Source: Sulfuritalea sp.
GTDB taxonomy: Bacteria > Pseudomonadota > Gammaproteobacteria > Burkholderiales > Rhodocyclaceae
Length of the DNA stretch: 23,454 nt
NCBI GenBank assembly: GCA_021738105.1
Contig: JAIPCS010000023.1
Span: 1 to 23,454 of the forward strand
Direction of reading: 5' to 3'
Under the pieces are notes generated by a model. That model did not search any database and was not told where the DNA came from. It worked only from the letters and a program-made list of their open reading frames with translations. A program made the position numbers and the translations under genes. Below, piece after piece: positions 14,317-22,364 of the stretch. The first letter of the stretch is position 1. Each line of letters starts with the position of its first letter.

Positions 14317-16775
14317 TTGCGCACTTTTCTTGATAATTCGCGGGCAAGTGCCAGAAGCAAATTGAACCTGGCCTGCAGATTGTATTTTCCATGCAGATAG
14401 CGCCGCGTCATTGTGGTAATCCGTGGAGCATCCTGCTTGGGGAGTGCTACACCGAGCGGCGCGGCCAATATTTTGGCCAGGGTGTAACCGATCACTATGC
14501 TAATGAGTTCAGTCAGCGTCAGCGTCGTCGTCCAATGTCGCGTATTGGTCAAGGGTGTTCTGGTGGCCGTGGCCCTGTTTATGGAGGAGTTATCGTCAAT
14601 TTCATTTTCCCAAAGCGGCGGGTCGAGAGTTGAGTGCCTGGGCACGCAAACGGATGCAGGCAAGGCACGGCCCGCTAGTGGTGGCGGTTGATAATTTTTC
14701 CATCTGCGTAGACCTTTTTTTACAGCAACAGCAATCTGACCGGGACGACCCGCGGCCAGCCCGATCAAGCCATAGTGAAACATCGAGGTTTTGAGGCGAA
14801 ACGGCAATGTAAGCAGGGACGGTCTTGCAGTGGTACCTCCCAATTGATCAGTGCTGGAAGAACCGAGGTCGGCAACATTGCTGACGTGCATCCACCAAAG
14901 AATTTCCTGACGTGTCGGGTACCTGACCATGCGTTCGATCATCGTGCGGGCGTAGGGTATGGTCGCGGCCGCGCGAAAGCGCAATATTCCCCCACATTGA
15001 ACGTAACACTTGGCGTAGGCATCGATGCCACTCTGCAGTAGCGCAACGAATCCCTCATCCGCGATTTCCGCCAGCCGGGATGGATCCCGTGCGTCCTTAA
15101 AGACCGGAGTGATTTCCCCTTTGGCGCCGGGTTTGTAGCCCAGCGTTGTTCCGTGAGGTGCTCGCGATGCCGCCTCAAACGCAAAAACGAACTCGAGCGC
15201 GGCCGATGAAGACCAGTGGGGGTAGCGGCTGTCAGTCAACAGACCTTCAAGACGACTTTCCGTGCAATCCCGCTGCGCCGCCCGATCGTTGGTTCCGAGG
15301 TAGAAACCGAAAATTATCGGACGGGCGGGCATTGAACGCAGACTGCTGTTCAGACTATCTTGAATTTGACCGCCCCAGCCCAGATCGACTACGGCTATTC
15401 GATCGTGCTGAAAAAAACCGACTTGGGCGAGATAGGCATGCAGAAGCTGCCGCGCGCTATTGCCGATGGCGCCGATGTGTTTCTTCAATGCTGGATCGTC
15501 CAGAATTTGCAGCAGCGAGGGTTGCTCAAGTATTGGCGCAGGCAGCGCCACGTCGATATCCGGCTGATCGTATCGTGCGGCAAGTGCCCGCAGGAACGAT
15601 TCATCAAGTTGCAATGGAGCCAGTAGGCTGCGCAGCGAGTAGTGGCCCGTGTTGGCCATGGCGGCGTTGAGCTCGCGCATGCCATAACTATTCATTGCAG
15701 CCATCAGGGCGGTTAGTCGCGATACGGCGAGGTAGACGGCCGCAGGATGGTCTCCGTCAGGGAAAACGAGATGGGCAAGTTTCAGGTACAGGTTTTTCAA
15801 CAGATGGCCTTCCCGCGCAAAAAAGAACACCTGTTCTATTTTTTCCTCCTTACAGCGCTCGAGCAAACGATGGATGAAACTAGTGAATATCGGGCCAAGA
15901 ACCCTGAGCCCGAAAAGCTCTTCTTCAGACAGTGATGACTCGACGGAGTTCTGTGCAAAGCCGGCGGCAACAATGCCTGCCCAGCAGGCCTCATTTCTGA
16001 AAACACCCGCGTCGAATTCCTGCCGCCGTGTTTCGCTGTGTATCAGCCGATCATTTACTATCCAGGCACGGATCCCGCGCTGGTTGGCCATCAGGCCATC
16101 GGCATGGAGGTTGTCACCAACATGGATCCAGGTTTCAATATCCAGAGCTTCGGTGACTTCCAGATGCTTGAACAATCGGCCTGTTCGCTTGAGCAGTCTG
16201 ATGTCGCCCGAAACATGGACGGAATCGATGGACGGAAGTAGTCCACAGTTCTCAAGAATTGCTTTGACGTTCTGCTGTCCCAAATACATGTCAGAAATAC
16301 AAACCACCTTGATATTGCGCCGTTTGAGTTCCGGGAGAACTACCTTTAGCCAAGGATTGGCGTAACAGACACTGCTTTCGATGTTGAACTCGGCGGAAGC
16401 CAGTTTTCGACCCAGCTCCCGGGTCTGCTTTTCATCAAGACAGGAACCTGAAGCGAGCGCGACCCAGGCGGGCGCCAGTTCGTCCAGGGTCGTATCCGGG
16501 TCCAGGCCTGCCGCTACATGGGCGCTGACAAGGTTCATGTAGGCCTCGTGCCGAAACTTCAATAGCGATTCTTCAGGTTCGGCGATGCCCTGTTCAGCCA
16601 GAAGATCGCGAAGAATATGGCAGACGCCTTCAAGGACCAGCGCTGCAGCCAATCGGCGGTGCACCAAGGTGTCGAACACGTCAAAGCTAATGGTTTTGAC
16701 TGTCCCCTGGTCTGCGATGCGGATCAGGGAATCGGCGAGCGTGGCATATGAGTGAAATCGCGTCAGCACTGGCAA
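14313..16775 (-). CDS. HAD-superfamily domain fused to COG5610-type polysaccharide-locus domain
   Basis: 820 residues. Residues about 27-245 are a HAD phosphatase-like domain. Motif I is TISFDVFDTLVH (nucleophile D32, with Phe at +2 in place of the usual second Asp), motif II serine is in VVCISDMYL, a motif III lysine is in RLLKRTGRLFK, and motif IV is HVGDNLHADG. The rest holds the domain shared with the next gene (LGPIFTSF, FFFAREGH, VVDLGWGGQI). A hydrophobic segment LTELISIVIGYTLAKILAA occurs near residue 770. The start is a TTG at 16775 six bases after the previous stop, or a GTG two codons later. COG5610-like proteins are recurrent in capsule and O-antigen loci without a proven reaction. 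Phe at motif I +2, as in haloacid dehalogenases, leaves phosphatase activity uncertain. Confidence 0.82.
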   Translation of the reverse strand: MPVLTRFHSYATLADSLIRIADQGTVKTISFDVFDTLVHRRLAAALVLEGVCHILRDLLAEQGIAEPEESLLKFRHEAYMNLVSAHVAAGLDPDTTLDELAPAWVALASGSCLDEKQTRELGRKLASAEFNIESSVCYANPWLKVVLPELKRRNIKVVCISDMYLGQQNVKAILENCGLLPSIDSVHVSGDIRLLKRTGRLFKHLEVTEALDIETWIHVGDNLHADGLMANQRGIRAWIVNDRLIHSETRRQEFDAGVFRNEACWAGIVAAGFAQNSVESSLSEEELFGLRVLGPIFTSFIHRLLERCKEEKIEQVFFFAREGHLLKNLYLKLAHLVFPDGDHPAAVYLAVSRLTALMAAMNSYGMRELNAAMANTGHYSLRSLLAPLQLDESFLRALAARYDQPDIDVALPAPILEQPSLLQILDDPALKKHIGAIGNSARQLLHAYLAQVGFFQHDRIAVVDLGWGGQIQDSLNSSLRSMPARPIIFGFYLGTNDRAAQRDCTESRLEGLLTDSRYPHWSSSAALEFVFAFEAASRAPHGTTLGYKPGAKGEITPVFKDARDPSRLAEIADEGFVALLQSGIDAYAKCYVQCGGILRFRAAATIPYARTMIERMVRYPTRQEILWWMHVSNVADLGSSSTDQLGGTTARPSLLTLPFRLKTSMFHYGLIGLAAGRPGQIAVAVKKGLRRWKNYQPPPLAGRALPASVCVPRHSTLDPPLWENEIDDNSSINRATATRTPLTNTRHWTTTLTLTELISIVIGYTLAKILAAPLGVALPKQDAPRITTMTRRYLHGKYNLQARFNLLLALARELSRKVRK

Positions 16776-16781
16776 AGCTTT

Positions 16782-19535
16782 TCACTCAACCTGATCAGAT
16801 TGCTCAATAAGGCGTTGGTATACCGCCATGTGAGATTCCAGAAAACGCCGGTGCGAATAATGAATTTCGGCGCGCTCGACTCCCTTTTCTCTCCACTTCC
16901 TGAGAGTTGCCGGATTCAGCAGTACCTGCCTGAGGCTGGCTGCAAGTGCCCTTGTATCCTTTTGCGGAACCAAAAAGCCGGTTTCGCCCTGGACAACCAT
17001 GTCAGGAATTCCACCGGTTTCAAAGCCGATGATCGGCGTACCTGTCGCCATAGTTTCAAGCACTGACAGCGGTTGGTTGTCTGCAAGCGAGGTGAACAAG
17101 AAGAGGTCGGCAGCAGCGTAATACCGGGCAAGCTCCGACGGGTCTTCAAGGTACCCTGTTTCATGAGTATCGAAATCTGTGAGCAGCTCTCGTAGCTGAG
17201 GGCTGCTATATCCGACCAGAAGGATGAAAGGCTGCAAATCACGAACCTCCCGCAATGCATCTATCGCAAAATGGATGCCTTTGCGTTCATCTAGCAGCGA
17301 TCCGGCCGAAAGCAGAACAATGGTTCGGTCAGCAGGCAGTCCGAGGTCGCCGCGCGCGGTTCCCTTGTCGACTGCTTGAAATGTTCGGGTATTCACGCCA
17401 TTCGAAACAACCTCAGGAGCAGAGGCGAACATTCCGCTGGAGTTCGCGGTTCGGGCCATCCATGTCGATGGCGTTAGATAGTGAATACGGCCGCTCTTTG
17501 CCAATCGCCTCTTGATTCCCTGCTGAAATCCAGTGAAGTCAAACAGGCTGTCGATGGGCCAGGTGCCCAACTGGGGACATTTTTCGCAACGGTTTGTGAA
17601 TCGGCTGCATTCCATCGGATAGAGGCAGCCACCAGTGAACGGCGAGCAGTCGTGAATTGTCCAGACCACCGGCTTCCTGCGAGAAAGCCAGAGCAAGGTA
17701 AGTGGCGAAATAGCCGATGAGAGATCATGAAAGTGCAGCAGATCGTACTCCCATGCTCTGCCGCGAAAGAGCAGGGCGCCGAGCTCAAACGGGATCAGTT
17801 CCGGGAGGCCTATTTTTCTGAGCCCGAAGTTGGCTATCCGGATCGGCAAGCGAAGATGACCGTAGAGTGATCTCTTGTTTTCGCTTTTCGGTGATCCCGC
17901 CCAACTGAGCCAATGGTCGGCTTGGTGCCCCGCGTCGTTCAGCAGCGACGCCAACTCTGATGCCACACGACTTGCGCCGCCTCCGCAGTGGTCTGCCTTG
18001 CTGATAATCGCGATTTTGAGAGGCGCGGCTTTGGATGCTCCTCGCTGTGCCGATCCAGTCAAAGACGCAAACCCAGATGATTTTTGGGCGATCCGGTCAA
18101 TAGCGCGCAGCGGGGAAGTCAGGCGCCATGATAGTGAGTTGTGAATGTCGGCGAGGTGCCTTTCAAGAGTTTGTATCTGCTTTTCAAGAGTTTGTATCTG
18201 CTTTTCTGCACTGACGGCACGCTGACGCTGGTTACGTTCCTGAAATAATAAATGGTTTAAAAGCCCGCGCTGTATCAACGGATTCGCTTCATGCTTTGGC
18301 AAATATTCTCTCGGACCTTCCAGGTCCCATTGCCGTCGGCAACGCCAGTAATCCAAGTGAAAACGATAAATGTCCGCCTCATCCTGGCCTTCAAGTCGCC
18401 AGCGCAGATAGTCCGGTTCGAAGAGGAACTCGTAGGGAATCAGATAGCCCAGAACAAGGAAATTCAATGCGGACAGTTCTTCCAGTTGCCAATTATTGTC
18501 CGGGATACTATTTTCGTCTCGGCGGGCAAGGGTCTGTCCCACGTCGGTCACTGCAATGGAACAAGGGCTGTCGCCTAGGATACGAGTGTCCCGGTCGAAC
18601 AGCAGAGCTTCGAGACCCACACTGGAATTGATTGTCGCGACAGTTTTGCAGCGGGTGATGAATTCGATGGACGATGCGGAATGATCAATCTTCCCGAAAC
18701 TTTCCGGGTAGCGTTGCAGTCCGCCAGGATGGTGCCGGATGCGTACATTGCCGGCGCCAAACTCAGTGCCTGCTTCCTTCATCAATCGCAGGCTGTCCCA
18801 GCCATTGGCAAATGCCACAATGTTGCTATCGTCCTCGATCTGCAGTGCCAAGCCGATTTCTGTATCTGGAGCAGTAAGGGTGAGGGGCGCCGGATCAACA
18901 AGCATCAGGTCTAAAAGTTCGGCTTTCGACAGCAATGGCAGCGAATCGCGATCATTGGCTGATTTGAAGCGCGCAAATCGATCTGAGGTTTCCGTTCCAC
19001 CGTTTACGCCGCGAAAATCCAGGTAGGCAGTGCCTCTATAGCAAGGACCGCGAAGGGCACCAAATTCGCTATGAACTACCGGTACGTTGAATTCTGCGGC
19101 GACTGCTGACAGGCTGCGGACATTGCACCAGCTGAATATCGCTTCCAGGTTTTCCTTGTTGACCAGTTCGCCGATGATCGGGCGAAGATGGTTCTCCAGA
19201 GCCGGCAGGCGAGTATAGATCATCTGCCGCATTGTCTCCTGGCGTAACAGCCCCGATTGAAACAAGTTTTCGACAAGACCATCGGGAGTCAGCCATCGCC
19301 GATAGCGAGAAAGCTGCTCGGCTGAGGGAATAGCAAATCCCGCATACTCCTGCGACCGATGGGATATGTCCCAGCGCTGCTCGAGATCGAAAGTGGCGGG
19401 ATCCTGGAAATAAGCCTGAGTGCCTATGAATGCGATTTCATCAGGGGGAATATGGGTAATCTGCTTGTAGAGAACCCAGAGATACGGAGCCACTGCCTGC
19501 CGCATGCCGAAGGGTGGAAGAAAAGAAAGGAACAT
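16782..19535 (-). CDS. fused glycosyltransferase: GT99/KpsC-like domain, coiled coil, GT4 domain
   Basis: 917 residues in three parts. Residues about 1-400 resemble the capsule-synthesis/GT99-type retaining beta-Kdo transferase fold: VVHSEFGALRGPCYRGTAY, FRGVNGGTE, IRHHPGGLQRYP and the hallmark TINSSVGLEALLFD before ILGDSPC. Residues about 420-475 are a coiled coil with repeated QIQTLE heptads, ending in SLSWRLTSPLR, a linker common in multi-domain glycosyltransferases. From about 505 a GT4 domain runs to the end (KADHCGGGASRVASEL, TIHDCSPFTGGC, SNGVNTRTF, ERKGIHFAIDAL, ADNQPLSVLETMATGTP with D...E in the EX7E position). This layout recalls WbbB proteins, which cap and size ABC-exported O-antigens. 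The neighbouring Wzm/Wzt pair fits. The gene lies five bases after the methyltransferase stop. Confidence 0.85.
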   Translation of the reverse strand: MFLSFLPPFGMRQAVAPYLWVLYKQITHIPPDEIAFIGTQAYFQDPATFDLEQRWDISHRSQEYAGFAIPSAEQLSRYRRWLTPDGLVENLFQSGLLRQETMRQMIYTRLPALENHLRPIIGELVNKENLEAIFSWCNVRSLSAVAAEFNVPVVHSEFGALRGPCYRGTAYLDFRGVNGGTETSDRFARFKSANDRDSLPLLSKAELLDLMLVDPAPLTLTAPDTEIGLALQIEDDSNIVAFANGWDSLRLMKEAGTEFGAGNVRIRHHPGGLQRYPESFGKIDHSASSIEFITRCKTVATINSSVGLEALLFDRDTRILGDSPCSIAVTDVGQTLARRDENSIPDNNWQLEELSALNFLVLGYLIPYEFLFEPDYLRWRLEGQDEADIYRFHLDYWRCRRQWDLEGPREYLPKHEANPLIQRGLLNHLLFQERNQRQRAVSAEKQIQTLEKQIQTLERHLADIHNSLSWRLTSPLRAIDRIAQKSSGFASLTGSAQRGASKAAPLKIAIISKADHCGGGASRVASELASLLNDAGHQADHWLSWAGSPKSENKRSLYGHLRLPIRIANFGLRKIGLPELIPFELGALLFRGRAWEYDLLHFHDLSSAISPLTLLWLSRRKPVVWTIHDCSPFTGGCLYPMECSRFTNRCEKCPQLGTWPIDSLFDFTGFQQGIKRRLAKSGRIHYLTPSTWMARTANSSGMFASAPEVVSNGVNTRTFQAVDKGTARGDLGLPADRTIVLLSAGSLLDERKGIHFAIDALREVRDLQPFILLVGYSSPQLRELLTDFDTHETGYLEDPSELARYYAAADLFLFTSLADNQPLSVLETMATGTPIIGFETGGIPDMVVQGETGFLVPQKDTRALAASLRQVLLNPATLRKWREKGVERAEIHYSHRRFLESHMAVYQRLIEQSDQVE
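18161..18202. repeat. exact 21-bp tandem duplication in the coiled coil of the fused glycosyltransferase
   Basis: Bases 18161-18181 and 18182-18202 are identical 21-mers, and the match runs on for four more bases. On the minus strand they encode KQIQTLE twice (residues 445-451 and 452-458), which is exactly one heptad each, so the frame and coiled-coil register are preserved. This looks like recent slippage or duplication. Confidence 0.93.
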
Positions 19536-19540
19536 CTGCG

Positions 19541-20269
19541 TTACGCCAGTTTTCTCACTGTGAAAACCAGAATCTGCCCTTCTTGGTCTGAGCGCAAATT
19601 CATTTTCTCAGATGGCAATGGCTGAACTATCCGGCCGTCGCTGAGTTGGTAGATATCCTGTCCCTGCCAGTCCAGAACTTCCATCTGGTAGCCAAAGTGT
19701 CTGGAAAGCGTCGCCAGGACTTCAGTGCGAGTGAAATGGCGAAAGTGGAAGGGATTCGGGTTAATTTCCAGAGACCAGATATCAGCATTCGGAGTCGACA
19801 GAATCAAAAGCCCGCCCGGGCGAAGCGCCCCAACAATCTCCTCCAGAAAACGATCTGTTTCCTGAACGTGTTCGATCGACTCCAAGCAAACCACATAGTC
19901 GAAAGTTCTGCGCGGCAATGCAAACGGAAAAACCTTGGCCGAGAACAAGGTCTGTTCGCTCGAATAGTATGAATTCGCGGTTGCAATGGCCTCTATGGAT
20001 GCATCTATTCCAAGAGTCGTGCACTTTGTCGTGCTCGAAAGAATCTGAGTACCGTAGCCGGTTCCGCAGAATAGATCGAGACCAAATGCATCACCGCCGG
20101 TTGGAACATGGCGCATGATCGTGGCACACGCATACTCGTATCGTGCGGTGTGATCTGCCCTTATTTCAGCAAGTCGCAAGCCGGTCTGGCGTTCGCCGCT
20201 ATGTAGCGAAAATCGGTCCTCGACTTTGCTCTTCTTTCCCAGCAACCTGTGAAGAAAACTGAATGTCAT
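19541..20269 (-). CDS. class I SAM-dependent methyltransferase
   Basis: 242 residues from the ATG at 20269, which overlaps the Wzt stop as ATGA. An upstream in-frame start at 20308 would lie inside the Wzt coding end and is not needed. SAM-binding motif I is GLDLFCGTGYGTQIL (about 63-77). It is followed by TLGIDAS (acidic residue after strand beta-2), FDYVVCLESIEHVQE and LRPGGLLILSTPN, the standard Methyltransf_11/25 order. The location between an ABC exporter and a terminator-like transferase suggests methylation of the glycan, possibly at its non-reducing end as in WbdD-type O-antigen capping. Unlike WbdD there is no kinase domain. The target atom and sugar are not readable. Confidence 0.87.
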   Translation of the reverse strand: MTFSFLHRLLGKKSKVEDRFSLHSGERQTGLRLAEIRADHTARYEYACATIMRHVPTGGDAFGLDLFCGTGYGTQILSSTTKCTTLGIDASIEAIATANSYYSSEQTLFSAKVFPFALPRRTFDYVVCLESIEHVQETDRFLEEIVGALRPGGLLILSTPNADIWSLEINPNPFHFRHFTRTEVLATLSRHFGYQMEVLDWQGQDIYQLSDGRIVQPLPSEKMNLRSDQEGQILVFTVRKLA

Positions 20270-21489
20270 GGTGTGATCATGGTCTCTGGATATTCTGCAA
20301 CTTCCCACTGCGCCTTGAATTGCTGTCCCGCAACTCCAACGTGACTGGCGGTTACCTGAATAACAGCAAAATCAGTGCGCCAGTCATAGTGGCGCATGCC
20401 ATTGGCTGACAAAACGAGTGCCGAAACTTTGTAGGTTCCTGCATTGAGGCTGAAGCTGTCGATCCTTGCCCGGATAGTCGATACACGGCCAGGCGACAGT
20501 TCAACCGATTGACCGGATACCAGCATGCTGCATTCCGCAACAACGTCCTCAGCGACGTTGATGAAGACCAGATCTACGCAGGCACTTTGTATGACCTGCT
20601 GGGAGGTGATTTTTAGTTCGGCCACAAGCGTTGCACCTTGCGGGATGGCAGCAAGGTGCAAATCGCTTTCATCCTTGAAGCACAGCGAGATGATTTCAGC
20701 ATCACCGGATCCAAGCCGGGAGGAAGCGGTCTGCGCCACAAATTGACGGTGATAGAGGCCTATTGCCTCAGCAGTAGAACCGTGAAAGGCTACGCGGCCA
20801 CCATTGATAAGCAGTGTTTCAGTCGCCAGTCTGCTGATCATCGGCATCGCATGAGATACGAAAACGATTGCCGTACGTTCGCTCAGGCGGCCAATGGCGT
20901 TGTAGCACTTGCTGCGAAAGCCGGCGTCGCCGACAGCAAGAATCTCGTCGATGAGCAGTATGTCCGGCTCCATATGCACTGCGATAGCGAAGCCGAGCCG
21001 GACAAACATTCCCGAGCTGTAATGCTTGACGGGCGTGTCGATGAAATCTTCGATACCCGAAAAGTCGACAATTGCATCGAACTTCCGCTCGATCTCTCGG
21101 CGGCTCAGACCGATGATTGCGCCATTGACGTAGATGTTTTCGCGGCCCGAGAGCAGCGGATGAAATCCGGCCCCTATCTCTATCAGTGCCCCTACCTTGC
21201 CGTGCACCGTGATGCGCCCACGATTAGGGCAAATGATTCCGTTGAGCATTTTCAACAGACTGGACTTGCCCGCGCCATTGGCTCCAATCAGTCCGAGGCA
21301 CTCGCCCCGCCTGATTTCAAAACTTACGTCATTTATCGACCAGAACTCATCGACTCCCAACTCGTCGGAACGTGGTTCGGCGCCGAAAAAACTGCGCGCA
21401 ATGTCCTCCGCGCCATAGATGAGTCCTCGTCGCAATGACTTGCAGTACTTTTTCCCGACGCCTTCGGCTTTGATCAGTACATCATTCAT
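20266..21489 (-). CDS. wzt: polysaccharide ABC exporter ATPase with C-terminal cargo-binding domain (Wzt)
   Basis: 407 residues. The ATPase domain (1 to about 245) has the long N-terminal insertion typical of O-antigen/teichoic-acid exporters, Walker A GANGAGKSS (69-77), IEIGAGFHPLLSGREN, signature YSSGMFVRLGFA (157-168), Walker B ILLIDEILAVGD and switch histidine VSH (about 213). Residues about 265-400 form a beta-rich C-terminal domain (LHLAAIPQGATLVAELKI, GRVSTIRARIDSFSLNAGTY) like the Wzt-C domain that recognises the capped end of the exported glycan. It pairs with the adjacent permease: the permease stop and this ATG share one base (TGATG). With a Wzt-C domain present, export probably depends on a chain-terminal modification, which fits the methyltransferase and GT99-like genes immediately downstream. 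Confidence 0.95.
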   Translation of the reverse strand: MNDVLIKAEGVGKKYCKSLRRGLIYGAEDIARSFFGAEPRSDELGVDEFWSINDVSFEIRRGECLGLIGANGAGKSSLLKMLNGIICPNRGRITVHGKVGALIEIGAGFHPLLSGRENIYVNGAIIGLSRREIERKFDAIVDFSGIEDFIDTPVKHYSSGMFVRLGFAIAVHMEPDILLIDEILAVGDAGFRSKCYNAIGRLSERTAIVFVSHAMPMISRLATETLLINGGRVAFHGSTAEAIGLYHRQFVAQTASSRLGSGDAEIISLCFKDESDLHLAAIPQGATLVAELKITSQQVIQSACVDLVFINVAEDVVAECSMLVSGQSVELSPGRVSTIRARIDSFSLNAGTYKVSALVLSANGMRHYDWRTDFAVIQVTASHVGVAGQQFKAQWEVAEYPETMITP

Positions 21490-22358
21490 CAGACCCGCTC
21501 AGCGATATGGGGTTGGGCAACGAAGAAAAAGCGCCAGCCGACTGCGAACACCAGGAATGCAAAGATTGAGGAGAACATGAACGGCACAAAATCGCTGCTC
21601 CGACCGAGCAGGGCAAAATCCCGCGGAACGTTGATCAGATAATTCACCGGATTCAATACATTGATTGCGCCAAGCAACGAATCGGCTCGCAAGGGGTAGA
21701 GGATGGGTGTCAGCAGGAGAAGACCGGACAGCCCCAGCGCTGCCGCGCTGACAGTATCTCGAAACAGTGCTGCTGCGATTGCCAGAACAAAACCGAGCCC
21801 CAACGCCAGCAGACACAGCGGTACCAACGCAAAGAAAGCGAAGGCCAGTCCCGGTCCGTTCGGGACCAGGCCATACCAGGTGCAGGCCAAGGCTGTCAGC
21901 ATCACTCTTATCACAAATTCAGCGGCTGCCTGTCCGAATGCCGCGAAAACCAGAGCCGATCTTGGAAAATTAACCTTTCCTATCATGCTTCCGGCGTCGG
22001 TCAAAGCAACGCTGCACGCACTCACACCACCTGAAAAAATCTGCCAGAGTGTGAGGCCGGCAAGTGCGTAAGGGACATATGGCAGTTCCAGTCCGGCAGC
22101 GACAAAAATGCCTGCCTGATTCATAACGACGAACACGGTGACGAGAAAGAGCGGTTGCAAGATCACCCAGGTGACACCCAAAAAGGATTGCCTGTAACGC
22201 GCGTGGAAATCACGCCAGAAAAGCCTCCAAATCAGCTCTCGCGAATCGATCAATTCGGTGAGCATCCAGCGCAGAATTCGGAAGCGATGCCGATCGTTCT
22301 TTTCACCGCTGGATTCCGTGTGCGGGCCTCGTGACGTGTAGATGATTGTGTGTCGCAT
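21489..22358 (-). CDS. wzm: polysaccharide ABC exporter permease (Wzm)
   Basis: 289 residues of the ABC-2 polysaccharide permease type. The N-terminal amphipathic region ELIWRLFWRDFHARYRQSFL and GVTWVILQPLFL start the first membrane span, and about six hydrophobic segments follow to residue 285. NFPRSALVF, LFRDTVSAA, LTPILYPL and LNPVNYLI are the conserved interhelical patterns of Wzm/KpsM-like proteins. With the adjacent ATPase it should form the inner-membrane exporter that moves an undecaprenyl-linked glycan to the periplasm. The start is the ATG at 22358, six bases after the previous stop. An N-terminal tail of about 35 polar residues precedes the conserved region, so a later Met (residue 32) is an alternative start. 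Confidence 0.95.
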   Translation of the reverse strand: MRHTIIYTSRGPHTESSGEKNDRHRFRILRWMLTELIDSRELIWRLFWRDFHARYRQSFLGVTWVILQPLFLVTVFVVMNQAGIFVAAGLELPYVPYALAGLTLWQIFSGGVSACSVALTDAGSMIGKVNFPRSALVFAAFGQAAAEFVIRVMLTALACTWYGLVPNGPGLAFAFFALVPLCLLALGLGFVLAIAAALFRDTVSAAALGLSGLLLLTPILYPLRADSLLGAINVLNPVNYLINVPRDFALLGRSSDFVPFMFSSIFAFLVFAVGWRFFFVAQPHIAERV

Positions 22359-22364
22359 AGGAAA

